Counted from the first letter of the stretch, positions 1-8,712 are shown. The stretch: 14,701 bases of DNA from Paracoccaceae bacterium (GCA_027069385.1 JALXER010000269.1:1-14701); one strand, 5' to 3'. Translations and numbers: made by a program. Notes: a model not told the origin generated them from the sequence alone.

Positions 1-493
1 CCGCCTTGGCCACCCCCATCACGTTATAATTCGGCTGCACCCTCTGGCTGCCCATAGAGGTCAGCGTCAGCATTGATCCGCCATCGGGCATCATCGGCGC
101 GGCGCGGCGCACCACATCCACAAAGCTGTAGCACGAAATATCCATCGAATTCAGAAAGTTCGCGCGCGTGCTATCGATAAACCGCCCCTTCAGTTCCTCT
201 TTGTCCGAATAGGCCACCGCGTGGACCAAAAAATCCATCGTGCCCCATTCGGATTTCAGCCGGTCAAAGGCCGCGTCCAGCGATGCTTCGTCCTGCACAT
301 CGGCCGGTATCACCAGATTTGACCCGACGCTTTCGGCCAACGGGGCCAGCCGCTTGCCAAAGCCTTCGCCCTGATAGGTAAACGCCAGTTCGGCGCCTTC
401 GGCTGCCAGCGCCGCCGCAATGCCCCACGCAATCGAGCGGTTATTGGCAACGCCCATCACCAGACCGCGCTTGCCCTTCATCAAATCTGCCAT
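1..493 (-). CDS. fabI: Enoyl-[acyl-carrier-protein] reductase (NADH), FabI, 3' end cut by window
   Basis: FabI reduces the trans-2 double bond of enoyl-ACP, the last step of each fatty-acid elongation cycle, in the cytoplasm. The visible 164 residues start at the ATG at 491-493, preceded by AAGGAA inside the end of fabB. They show the SDR cofactor region GVANNRSIAWGIA (14-26), AELAFTYQGE (34-43) and the catalytic motif YNVMGVAK, giving Tyr156 and Lys163 in the same numbering as E. coli FabI. Two residues are odd: position 146, the second conserved Tyr in E. coli, is Ser (TSMGSQR), and the residue aligned with E. coli Gly93 (triclosan site) is Ala94 (HAVAYSDK). It is the last visible gene of fabA-fabB-fabI, 4 bases after fabB. 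The identity as an enoyl-ACP reductase is secure. Whether it is the main reductase or a specialised paralogue is open. Confidence 0.93.
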   Translation of the reverse strand, partial: MADLMKGKRGLVMGVANNRSIAWGIAAALAAEGAELAFTYQGEGFGKRLAPLAESVGSNLVIPADVQDEASLDAAFDRLKSEWGTMDFLVHAVAYSDKEELKGRFIDSTRANFLNSMDISCYSFVDVVRRAAPMMPDGGSMLTLTSMGSQRVQPNYNVMGVAKA

Positions 494-497
494 AAAT

Positions 498-1727
498 CTA
501 TTCCTTGAATTTGCTTAGCAACATAGAACCGTTGGTCCCGCCAAAGCCGAAAGAGTTGGTCATCGCCGTATCAAGCCCGGCATTTTCCACCAGTTCGGTT
601 GCGATTTCGGCCGGATCCAGCGCGGGGTCGAGGTTTTCGACATTGATCGAAGGCGCGATAAAATCGTGCTCCAGCATCAACAGGCAGAACACGGCCTCTT
701 GCGCACCGGTGGCCCCCTGACTGTGGCCGGTCATCGACTTGGTAGAGCTGATCGGCGGCGTAGTCCCCTGGCCAAAGACCCGCCGTACGGCCTCGACCTC
801 GCCGACATCGCCCACCGGCGTACTGGTGCCGTGCGCGTTGATATAGCCAACCTTGCGCCCCTTTGGCAGCCCGTCAAGCGCCAGCCGCATGGCCCGTTCG
901 CCCCCTTCGCCCGAAGGCGCAACCATGTTGGCCCCGTCCGAAGTGGCCCCGAAACCGGTAACTTCGGCATAGATTTTTGCACCGCGTGCCTGCGCGTGTT
1001 CCAGCGATTCCAACACCAGAATGCCGCCCCCGCCGGCAATCACAAACCCGTCGCGGTCCTTATCAAATGCGCGCGAGGCGCGGGTGGGGTCGTCGTTGAA
1101 ATTGGCGCTCATGGCACCCATGGCGTCAAACAGGCAGGACAGGGTCCAGTCCAGTTCCTCGCCACCACCGGCAAACATCACGTCCTGCTTGCCCATCATG
1201 ATCTGCTCCGAAGCCGCGCCGATGCAGTGCAGGCTGGTCGAACAGGCCGAAGTGATCGAATAGTTGATCCCCTTGATCCGGAACGCGGTGGCCAGATTGG
1301 CCGAAATCGTAGAAGACATGCATTTGGGCACCGCGAACGGCCCGATGCGTTTGGGGCTGCCCTTTTCCAGCACCGTCTGGTGCGCCGCGAACATAGAGGC
1401 CGTCGACGGCCCGCCCGACCCGGCAATCAGCCCGGTGCGCGGGTTGACGATGTCATCCTCGCCCAGCCCCGCATCGGCAATGGCCTGCTGCATGGCAATA
1501 TGTGCATAGGCCGCGCCATCGCCCATAAACCGCAAGGTGCGTTTATCGATGTGATCGGCCACGTTGATATCCAGATGCCCGGCCACGCGGCTGCGAAACC
1601 CGTGCTCGGTCATTTTTTCCGATGCGGAAATGCCGGATTTACCCGCCTTCAGCGAGGCAAGAACCTCGTCCACATTATTCCCGATTGAGGAGACAATCCC
1701 CATTCCGGTGACGACAACACGGCGCAT
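498..1727 (-). CDS. fabB: 3-oxoacyl-[acyl-carrier-protein] synthase I (KAS I), FabB
   Basis: FabB condenses acyl-ACP with malonyl-ACP and is the synthase that elongates the cis-3-decenoyl-ACP made by FabA, so it is needed for unsaturated fatty acids. The 409-residue protein has the usual family length and the complete Cys-His-His triad: Cys162 in SACSTSL, His299 in NAHGTSTPVGD and His335 in TKSMTGHSQGATGA, plus the C-terminal NSFGFGGTNG loop (391-400). The ATG at 1725-1727 has AGAGGAAA upstream at good spacing. It lies 14 bases after fabA and 4 bases before fabI, so co-transcription is very likely. Pairing with fabA argues for FabB rather than FabF. Confidence 0.96.
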   Translation of the reverse strand: MRRVVVTGMGIVSSIGNNVDEVLASLKAGKSGISASEKMTEHGFRSRVAGHLDINVADHIDKRTLRFMGDGAAYAHIAMQQAIADAGLGEDDIVNPRTGLIAGSGGPSTASMFAAHQTVLEKGSPKRIGPFAVPKCMSSTISANLATAFRIKGINYSITSACSTSLHCIGAASEQIMMGKQDVMFAGGGEELDWTLSCLFDAMGAMSANFNDDPTRASRAFDKDRDGFVIAGGGGILVLESLEHAQARGAKIYAEVTGFGATSDGANMVAPSGEGGERAMRLALDGLPKGRKVGYINAHGTSTPVGDVGEVEAVRRVFGQGTTPPISSTKSMTGHSQGATGAQEAVFCLLMLEHDFIAPSINVENLDPALDPAEIATELVENAGLDTAMTNSFGFGGTNGSMLLSKFKE

Positions 1728-1741
1728 GTGCTTTCCTCTCG

Positions 1742-2248
1742 CTAGTCGGTTGACAGGGCAACCTTCATATCTGTGGCGGTATAGGCCAGTTCACCATCGA
1801 CAAACATCTTGCCATTGGCGCGGCCCAGCTTCAGGCGGCGGTCGATCACACGGGTCATGTCCACCTCGTAACGCACCAGTTTGGCGGTCGGGCGGACCAT
1901 GCTGGTGAATTTCACCTCGCCCACGCCAATCGCCATCCCGCGGCCCTGCATGCCGCGCCAGCCAAGGTTAAAGCCGGTCAACTGCCACAGCGCATCCAGC
2001 CCCAGACAACCGGGCATAATCTCGTTGCCCTGAAAATGGCACGGAAAAAACCACAGGTCGGGTTTGATATCCAGTTCGGCCACCACATGCCCCTGCCCGT
2101 GCTCGCCACCATCGGCCGAAATCTCGGGGATGCGGTCAAACATCAGCATCGGCGGCAGCGGCAATTGGGCATTGCCCGGGCCAAACATTTCGCCGCGTCC
2201 GCATTGCAGCAGGCTCTCATAGTCAAAACTGCTCGGGTATTTCGACAT
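1742..2248 (-). CDS. fabA: 3-hydroxydecanoyl-[acyl-carrier-protein] dehydratase/isomerase, FabA
   Basis: FabA dehydrates 3-hydroxydecanoyl-ACP and isomerises trans-2- to cis-3-decenoyl-ACP, the branch point to unsaturated fatty acids. The hot-dog-fold active site is visible as FFPCHFQGNEIMPGCLGLD, with the catalytic His and Asp 14 residues apart (E. coli His70/Asp84; His71/Asp85 here from the chosen start). Length is about 168 residues, as expected. Two in-frame ATGs exist, at 2252-2254 and 2246-2248. The GGAAG element lies only 3 bases from the first but 9 from the second, and the second gives the usual N-terminus MSKYPSSF, so the second is preferred. It is the first gene of the fabA-fabB-fabI operon and is divergent from the oxidoreductase gene at 2386. 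Confidence 0.95.
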   Translation of the reverse strand: MSKYPSSFDYESLLQCGRGEMFGPGNAQLPLPPMLMFDRIPEISADGGEHGQGHVVAELDIKPDLWFFPCHFQGNEIMPGCLGLDALWQLTGFNLGWRGMQGRGMAIGVGEVKFTSMVRPTAKLVRYEVDMTRVIDRRLKLGRANGKMFVDGELAYTATDMKVALSTD

Positions 2249-2385
2249 GTGCATTCACTTCCGTAACATTCTGAAACATTTCTTTGCTGACTGTTCCTAT
2301 CATTTGCGTCATATAAGGTGCAAGTGGGCAGATGAAACCGCCCTCACAAACATGTGCGGCCTTTTGAGCCGCCCCGGGGGGGGAA
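2249..2385. promoter_or_regulatory. Divergent control region between fabA and the MDR oxidoreductase gene
   Basis: This 137-bp spacer must hold the promoters of both divergent units. A TATAAG sequence facing right lies near 2314-2319, but no convincing -35 box is seen for either direction. A small inverted repeat, GCGGC with GCCGC and a 7-base spacer, lies at about 2356-2372. A run of eight G (2376-2383) ends two bases before the rightward ATG and forms its ribosome-binding region. No regulator site is recognised. Confidence 0.35.
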
Positions 2386-3405
2386 ATGCGCGCAATTATC
2401 CTTAAACACGACGGGTATTCCGGTCTGGCACAAGGTCCGGCCATCGATGATGCGGGCGAATATCTGGAACTGGCCGATATTGAACGCCCGAGCGCCGGTC
2501 CGGGTCAGGTGGTGATCCGGCTGCGGGCATCCTGCGTTAACCCCTCGGATCTGCACTATATCAAGGGCGAATACGGGCAACCGCGAATCAAGGGGGCAGC
2601 GGCCGGATTCGAAGGGTGCGGCGATGTGGTCGAGGGGGTTTCGGCGCTGGTTGGCAAACGGGTGGCCTTTGTGGTGGGCAAGGGTGGATCCGGGGCCTGG
2701 GCCGAATATGCGCTGACCGATGCGCAAAATGTTATTCCGTTGCAAGACGGGATATCCGACGAGGACGGCGCGGCGCAAATCGTCAACCCGCTAACGGCGA
2801 TGGCTATGGTGGATATGGCCAGACAGGCGGGGGACGCGCTGGTGATCTCGGCCGCCAGCAGCCAGCTAGGCAAACTGATGATCCCGATTGCCGCCGAAGC
2901 GGGCCTGAAAACCGTCGCGCTGGTGCGGCGCGACGATGCACGCGCGCCGCTCGAAGCACTGGGGGCAAGCGAGGTGCTGAACACCACATCACCGGATTTC
3001 GAACGCCGGATTGCGCAGGTCTGTACCGCGCTCGGCCCGCGCATGTTTCTGGATGCGGTGTCGGACCAGACCTCGGAAACCGTATTTTGCGCGATGCCAC
3101 GCGGGACGCGCTGGGTGGTTTATGGCAATCTTGGCACCACGCCGCCCAAGCTGACCCAGATCGGGCAGTTGATCTTTATGGGCAAGCAGATAGAGGGGTT
3201 CTGGCTGACAGGCTGGCTGCGCAATACCGCGCCCGAAGTGCTGGCGCGCGTGGTTGCCCAAGCGCAGGAACGCTTTGTCACCGGGCGCTGGAAAACCGAT
3301 ATCGCCGCAAGGTTACCGCTGGAAAAAGTGGTGTCCGGCCTTGCCGCAGCCAGCAAACTGACCGACGGCAAAGTGCTGATCACCCCCGATAGCGTGTCGG
3401 CTTAA
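2386..3405 (+). CDS. Zinc-independent MDR-family oxidoreductase, 2-enoyl thioester reductase (MECR/Etr1)-like
   Basis: This 339-residue medium-chain dehydrogenase/reductase lacks the zinc ligands of alcohol dehydrogenases and is NAD(P)H-dependent by family. Features recalling 2-enoyl thioester reductases are NPSDLHYIKGEYG (52-64), where Tyr63 falls at the place of the catalytic Tyr of MECR, NPLTAM (134-139), the Rossmann stretch ISAASSQLGK (154-163), and EGFWLTGWLRN (270-280), which resembles the GFWLSQW region of MECR. Such enzymes reduce trans-2-enoyl-CoA or -ACP. A general quinone-oxidoreductase annotation is the usual alternative. It is divergent from fabA, which suits a lipid role, but that is inference. 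The start is the ATG at 2386 directly after a G-rich ribosome-binding site. Its TAA overlaps the convergent stop of the next gene. Confidence 0.85.
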   Translation: MRAIILKHDGYSGLAQGPAIDDAGEYLELADIERPSAGPGQVVIRLRASCVNPSDLHYIKGEYGQPRIKGAAAGFEGCGDVVEGVSALVGKRVAFVVGKGGSGAWAEYALTDAQNVIPLQDGISDEDGAAQIVNPLTAMAMVDMARQAGDALVISAASSQLGKLMIPIAAEAGLKTVALVRRDDARAPLEALGASEVLNTTSPDFERRIAQVCTALGPRMFLDAVSDQTSETVFCAMPRGTRWVVYGNLGTTPPKLTQIGQLIFMGKQIEGFWLTGWLRNTAPEVLARVVAQAQERFVTGRWKTDIAARLPLEKVVSGLAAASKLTDGKVLITPDSVSA

Positions 3406-3671
3406 CCGCAAGCAATCAGCGTGATCCTGCCCTGCGCATCGATATGGATGTTCAGGCGATCCGCGCGGTAATCGCGCGTCACTGCAGTATCCGGATGGAT
3501 AATCCGCCGCCCTTCGGGCAGACGGGTATCGTATAACACCGTTTCAGCCTTGCCTTGCAACCATTGCAACGTTGACGCGCCGCACTGGTCCACCGGCCCG
3601 GAGGAACCCGAATCAACCGCGCAGGCCGACACCAAGCTTGCCGTCACTATGCCAAAAGATACCCTGATCAT
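3402..3671 (-). CDS. Putative I78-family peptidase inhibitor lipoprotein
   Basis: This 89-residue protein opens with a lipoprotein signal peptide: MIRVSFGIVTASL followed by the lipobox VSAC, with lipidated Cys17. The mature part carries the I78 inhibitor pattern: CGAS near its start (Cys30), VTRDYRADRLNIHID in the middle (T-x-D-Y/F-R-x-x-R-L-N), and a terminal I-x-x-I/V-x-C-G ending (Cys88), giving the two Cys expected to form a disulfide. The family is modelled on an Aspergillus elastase inhibitor. In bacteria it is probably a periplasmic guard against serine proteases. The start at 3669-3671 is chosen because GGAGG lies 5 bases upstream and it places the signal peptide correctly. The open frame reaches further upstream, to 3779, but enters a hairpin. 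The gene is convergent with the oxidoreductase, and the two stops share TTAA at 3402-3405. Confidence 0.82.
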   Translation of the reverse strand: MIRVSFGIVTASLVSACAVDSGSSGPVDQCGASTLQWLQGKAETVLYDTRLPEGRRIIHPDTAVTRDYRADRLNIHIDAQGRITLIACG

Positions 3672-3757
3672 CCTTGCCTCCGCCATCCGGTTCACACCGC
3701 CCCTATAGCAAACCCTTTGCAACACCGCCACCCCGAGCCGTAGCTCTCCCGCAGTCC

Positions 3758-3788
3758 AGCCCTTGATTGCGTTCCGCAATCAAGGGCT
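3758..3788. repeat. Perfect 14-bp inverted repeat with 3-base loop
   Basis: AGCCCTTGATTGCG (3758-3771) is followed by TTC and then its exact reverse complement (3775-3788). This is the longest hairpin in the intergenic block. It lies upstream of the I78 gene's promoter region and has no U-run on either strand, so it is not a classical terminator. It could be a dispersed palindromic element or an RNA structure. Confidence 0.85.
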
Positions 3789-3803
3789 TCCCTTTGGGCC
3801 GGG

Positions 3804-3855
3804 CCGCCCTGCGGGCGGTAGGGGGGCGTTCCGCCCCCTCGCGACTTGGCGTCGC
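3804..3855. repeat. Three adjacent small hairpins
   Basis: In order: CCGCCC-TGC-GGGCGG (3804-3818), a 7-bp stem GGGGGCG-TTC-CGCCCCC (3822-3838), and GCGAC with GTCGC around a 5-base loop (3841-3855). All are read directly from the sequence. They follow the 14-bp hairpin almost without spacers. The TTC loop is shared with that hairpin. Confidence 0.8.
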
Positions 3856-3927
3856 TCCCCCCTGAGAGTATTTGTCAAAATTGGAGGCTACTTCCCTTCT
3901 TCTTTTCCTAAATATCCCGGGGGTGAA

Positions 3928-4009
3928 TGGCGCTTGCGCCAGAGGGGGCATGCCCCCTGCTTGTGCCCGCACAAGCTCTGCCGATAAGGGGGGCCGCTTG
4001 CGGCTCCCC
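3928..4009. repeat. Four adjacent small hairpins, including a 16-bp perfect palindrome
   Basis: In order: TGGCGC-TT-GCGCCA (3928-3941), the perfect palindrome AGGGGGCATGCCCCCT (3943-3958), GCTTGTGC-CC-GCACAAGC (3959-3976), and a 10-bp stem with one G-T pair built on GCCGC-TT-GCGGC inside GGGG/CCCC (3988-4009). They lie nearly back to back. Confidence 0.8.
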
Positions 4010-4043
4010 GCAGAGGCAGACGGCCCGGCTCAAACGGAAGTCG

Positions 4044-4065
4044 TTGACTGGCTTTAGCCAGTCAA
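4044..4065 (-). repeat. 10-bp hairpin downstream of acs, possible transcript 3'-end structure
   Basis: TTGACTGGCT and AGCCAGTCAA flank a 2-base loop. The hairpin begins about 41 bases beyond the acs stop codon on the acs strand. No U-run follows it on that strand, so it is not a textbook intrinsic terminator. It could still protect the 3' end of the long liv-acs mRNA or assist termination. Confidence 0.6.
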
Positions 4066-4106
4066 TGGCTGGAGAGCGGGAGCGCCCGGGTTTCCGGCGG
4101 TCGGGC

Positions 4107-6053
<1,947 letters not shown>

Positions 6054-6079
6054 GTCGATTTCCCTGTTTTGCGGCTTTG

Positions 6080-6805
6080 TCAGATTGCCAGATATTCTTC
6101 GCGCAGCGCTTCGTTGTCCAGCACTTCCTGCGCCGTGCCGTCAAACACCACCTGTCCGGTGTCCAGAATGACCGCGCGGTCCGACAATTTTAACGCAGCG
6201 ATGGCGTTTTGTTCAACGATAATGGTGGTGATGCCCAGATTTTTGATCTCCAGCAGCGTGCGCTCGATTTCCTGAACGATTACCGGTGCCAGCCCCTCGT
6301 AAGGCTCGTCAAGCAGCAGCAGCTTCAGATCGCGGGCAAGGGCGCGCCCGATGGCCAGCATTTGCTGTTCGCCACCCGACAGCGTGGTGCCTTCCTGCTT
6401 GCGGCGCTCTTTCAGGCGCGGGAACAGCTCGAATATCCGTTCGATCGACCAGCCATGGGGCGGCGCGATCTGGGCAAGTTTCAGGTTTTCCTCGACGGTC
6501 AGGCCCTGAATGATACGCCGGTCCTCGGGGACCAGGCCAACCCCCGCCTGCGCGGCCTGATAGGCCCTCATTTCGTGCAACGGCTGGTGGTCGAGGTGGA
6601 TTTCCCCCTTGGTCAGGCCCGGATCATCAAGCCGCGCAATGGTGCGCAGGGTCGAGGTCTTGCCGGCACCGTTGCGGCCCAGCAACGCCAGAATTTCGCC
6701 TTCGTGAATGTTGAACGAAACGCCCTGCACGATATAGCTTTCGCCGTAATAGGCGTGAATGTCGTGGACGGACAGATAGGCGGGTTTGTTGGTTTTGTCG
6801 TTCAT
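6080..6805 (-). CDS. livF: LivF-type ABC importer ATP-binding protein
   Basis: This 241-residue ATPase is one of two nucleotide-binding subunits of a branched-chain-amino-acid-type (HAAT) importer. It shows Walker A GRNGAGKT (43-50), the Q-loop region around VPEDRR (92-97), signature LSGGEQ (142-147), Walker B LLLLDEP (162-168) and VEQN (197-200) where many ABC proteins have the switch His, as is normal for LivF. Its ATG overlaps the livG TGA by 4 bases (ATGA), with GGGAGG upstream, so the two are translationally coupled. acs follows after 26 bases. The substrate of the system is not set by this subunit; the family name is used only as a label. Confidence 0.93.
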   Translation of the reverse strand: MNDKTNKPAYLSVHDIHAYYGESYIVQGVSFNIHEGEILALLGRNGAGKTSTLRTIARLDDPGLTKGEIHLDHQPLHEMRAYQAAQAGVGLVPEDRRIIQGLTVEENLKLAQIAPPHGWSIERIFELFPRLKERRKQEGTTLSGGEQQMLAIGRALARDLKLLLLDEPYEGLAPVIVQEIERTLLEIKNLGITTIIVEQNAIAALKLSDRAVILDTGQVVFDGTAQEVLDNEALREEYLAI

Positions 6806-7560
6806 ACTTCGGCCTCCCCCAGATAGGCTTCGCGGACCTTCGGGTGACCCTTGATATCGTCGGGCAGGCCTTCGGCAATGATCGCGCCTTGTGCCAGTAC
6901 CGAAATGGTGGTGGCAAGGCTGAACACCACATGCATGTCGTGTTCGATAATCACCTTGGTAATGTTGCGGGTCTCTCCGATATGCTTGAGCAGATCAATG
7001 GTGTTGTTGGTATCGGCCCGCGCCATACCGGCGGTCGGCTCATCGAGCAACAGCAGCTTGGGTTCCTGCACCAGACACATCGCCATTTCAAGGCGACGTT
7101 TGTCACCGCGCGACAACGAGCCGGAATGCGCGTGCATCTTTTCCTTCATACCCAGATCCTCGAGCATATGCTCGGCCTGATCGCGCACGCCCTTATCCTT
7201 GCGCACCCGGCCAAAGGCGTTGACCCTGAACGGGCCGTCGCGATGCGCGTAGCACGGGATCATCACGTTTTCCAACACGGTCAGGTCGGTGAAAATCTCG
7301 GGGGTCTGGAACACCCGCGACACGCCAAGCTGGTTGATTTCATGCGGTTTCTTGCCCAGCACCGGCTGGCCGTCAAACAGCACGCTGCCAGTGTCGGGTT
7401 TCAGCTTGCCGATCAGGCAATTCAGAAAAGTGGATTTACCCGCCCCGTTGGGGCCGATCAGCGCATGAACCGAGCCTTGCTCGACATTAAGATTGACATT
7501 GTTGAGCGCATGCAATCCGCCGAAATGCTTGTTGACGTTCTGGACCTCAAGAATACCCAT
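6802..7560 (-). CDS. livG: LivG-type ABC importer ATP-binding protein
   Basis: This 252-residue ATPase is the second nucleotide-binding subunit. Walker A is GPNGAGKS (36-43), the Q-loop lies near VFQTPEIF (83-90), Walker B is LLLLDEP (169-175) and the switch His is His207 in IIEHD. The signature reads LSRGDKRR (149-156) instead of the LSYGQQRR-type sequence usual in LivG, and the D-loop reads TAGMARADT. These probably mark a subfamily rather than loss of function. The end (AYLGEAEV) is typical of LivG. The ATG follows AGGAG by 8 bases and lies 3 bases after livM. Confidence 0.93.
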   Translation of the reverse strand: MGILEVQNVNKHFGGLHALNNVNLNVEQGSVHALIGPNGAGKSTFLNCLIGKLKPDTGSVLFDGQPVLGKKPHEINQLGVSRVFQTPEIFTDLTVLENVMIPCYAHRDGPFRVNAFGRVRKDKGVRDQAEHMLEDLGMKEKMHAHSGSLSRGDKRRLEMAMCLVQEPKLLLLDEPTAGMARADTNNTIDLLKHIGETRNITKVIIEHDMHVVFSLATTISVLAQGAIIAEGLPDDIKGHPKVREAYLGEAEV

Positions 7561-7563
7561 GGG

Positions 7564-8709
7564 TCACACTCCTATGTCTTTTTTATCGGCGCGGATGACC
7601 CAGCGGAACAGCCGCCGCCCCCCGTCAACCAGCCCGCCGGGCAGGAAGATCACCACGATCATGAACAACAGACCCAAGGTCAGATGCCAGCCCTTGCCCA
7701 CAAAGGGCGAAACGATCGCGGCCAGCAGATTGTCGGCCCAGTCGGGCAGATAGGCAAACCAGCCATGCACCACACCTTCGTTGATCTTCGAGAAAATATT
7801 CTCGAAATACTTGATGAAGATCGCGCCAAGGAACGGCCCGATCAGGGTGCCCATACCGCCCAGCACCACCATCAGCACCACTTCGCCGCCCACGGTCCAT
7901 TGCATGCGTTCAGCCCCGACCGACGGGTCCATGGTGGCCAGCAAGCCCCCGGCCAGACCGGCAAACATTCCCGAGATCACAAAGGCCGCCAGCGTATAGG
8001 GGCGCGAGGAAATACCGGTATAGTTCAGCCGCGTCTGGTTGGTTTTCACCGCCCTGAGCATCAGCCCGAAGGGCGAGCGGAAAATGCGCATGGCAATATA
8101 GAAAGACAGGATCAACAGGATGGCACAAACGTAATAGCCATAGTTGAATTGCAGGTCATAGCCAAAGATATGCGGGTTCCAGAACACCTCTTTCATCTCG
8201 AAGCCGAACAGGTTGGTCGAGGGCAGCGAATCCTGCGCCTGCACCCCGTCCAGAATGCGCGGATCGTCCAGCGCCAGTTGCAAGCCGGTTTCGCCGTTGG
8301 TCAGGGGCGTTAGCACCGAATAGGCCATCTTATAGCTCATCTCGGCAAAGGCCAGTGTCAGGATGGAAAAATAGATCCCCGAGCGCCGCAGGCTGATATA
8401 GCCGATCACCAGCGAAAACAGCCCCGCGATGATCACCGACAGGATCAGCGCCGGAATGATGTTCATGCTCAGCAGTTTGAACATCCACATCGCCGCATAA
8501 GACCCAACCCCCAGAAACGCCGCATGGCCAAAGGAAAGATAGCCGGTCAGCCCGAACAGGATGTTGAACCCGATCGCGAAAATCCCGTAGATCGCAAAGC
8601 GTTGCATCAGGTCGGGATAAGCCGCGCCGGTCGGTGCCAGAATCAGCGGTGCCGCCAGCACCAGAGCGGTGAAGATCAACAGCGTCAGCTTGTCGTTGAA
8701 ACGTACCAT
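7564..8709 (-). CDS. livM: LivM-type ABC importer permease
   Basis: This 381-residue polytopic membrane protein is one of two permease subunits of the importer. The family hallmark GLTGYLSFGHAAFLGVGSYA is present near residues 53-72, followed by several hydrophobic helices. The coupling-loop region reads FGLMLRAVKTNQTRLNYTGI, with GLAGGL in the next helix. A hydrophilic stretch between the middle helices (about 120-175, including NGETGLQLALDD and LFGFEMKEVFWNPHIFGYD) is probably a periplasmic loop that could affect substrate choice. GGAGG lies 8 bases before the ATG, inside the end of livH; the two genes are 3 bases apart. Confidence 0.93.
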   Translation of the reverse strand: MVRFNDKLTLLIFTALVLAAPLILAPTGAAYPDLMQRFAIYGIFAIGFNILFGLTGYLSFGHAAFLGVGSYAAMWMFKLLSMNIIPALILSVIIAGLFSLVIGYISLRRSGIYFSILTLAFAEMSYKMAYSVLTPLTNGETGLQLALDDPRILDGVQAQDSLPSTNLFGFEMKEVFWNPHIFGYDLQFNYGYYVCAILLILSFYIAMRIFRSPFGLMLRAVKTNQTRLNYTGISSRPYTLAAFVISGMFAGLAGGLLATMDPSVGAERMQWTVGGEVVLMVVLGGMGTLIGPFLGAIFIKYFENIFSKINEGVVHGWFAYLPDWADNLLAAIVSPFVGKGWHLTLGLLFMIVVIFLPGGLVDGGRRLFRWVIRADKKDIGV

Positions 8710-8712
8710 GGT

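Larger units (their letters stand above)
3672..4106. other. Non-coding intergenic stretch rich in short hairpins
   Basis: These 435 bp between the I78 lipoprotein start and the acs stop have no credible gene; the open frames here are by-products of GC-rich DNA. The stretch contains at least nine perfect or near-perfect short inverted repeats between 3758 and 4065, separated by a lower-GC segment (about 3866-3918, including GAGAGTATTT and a C/T-rich run). It must hold the promoter of the I78 gene on its left and the 3' end of the acs transcript on its right. No matching tRNA or riboswitch fold is recognised. Confidence 0.7.

Noticed and set aside
666..1688. A 340-codon open frame opposite fabB
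   Set aside because: It is antisense to fabB with its full catalytic triad; no motif or ribosome-binding site supports it.
3672..3779. N-terminal extension of the I78 lipoprotein to 3779
   Set aside because: It would bury the lipoprotein signal peptide and start inside a 14-bp hairpin; the ATG at 3671 has GGAGG 5 bases upstream.
4044..4065. Rho-independent terminator for acs
   Set aside because: The stem is strong, but no U-run follows on the acs strand, so it is kept only as a hairpin with possible 3'-end function.
3758..4065. CRISPR array or tRNA cluster in the hairpin-rich intergenic block
   Set aside because: The hairpins differ from each other in sequence and spacing, there is no repeated unit with spacers, and no cloverleaf can be drawn.
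6844..8313. A 489-codon open frame opposite livG and livM
   Set aside because: It is antisense to two hallmark-bearing transporter genes and has the His/Gln-rich composition of a shadow frame.
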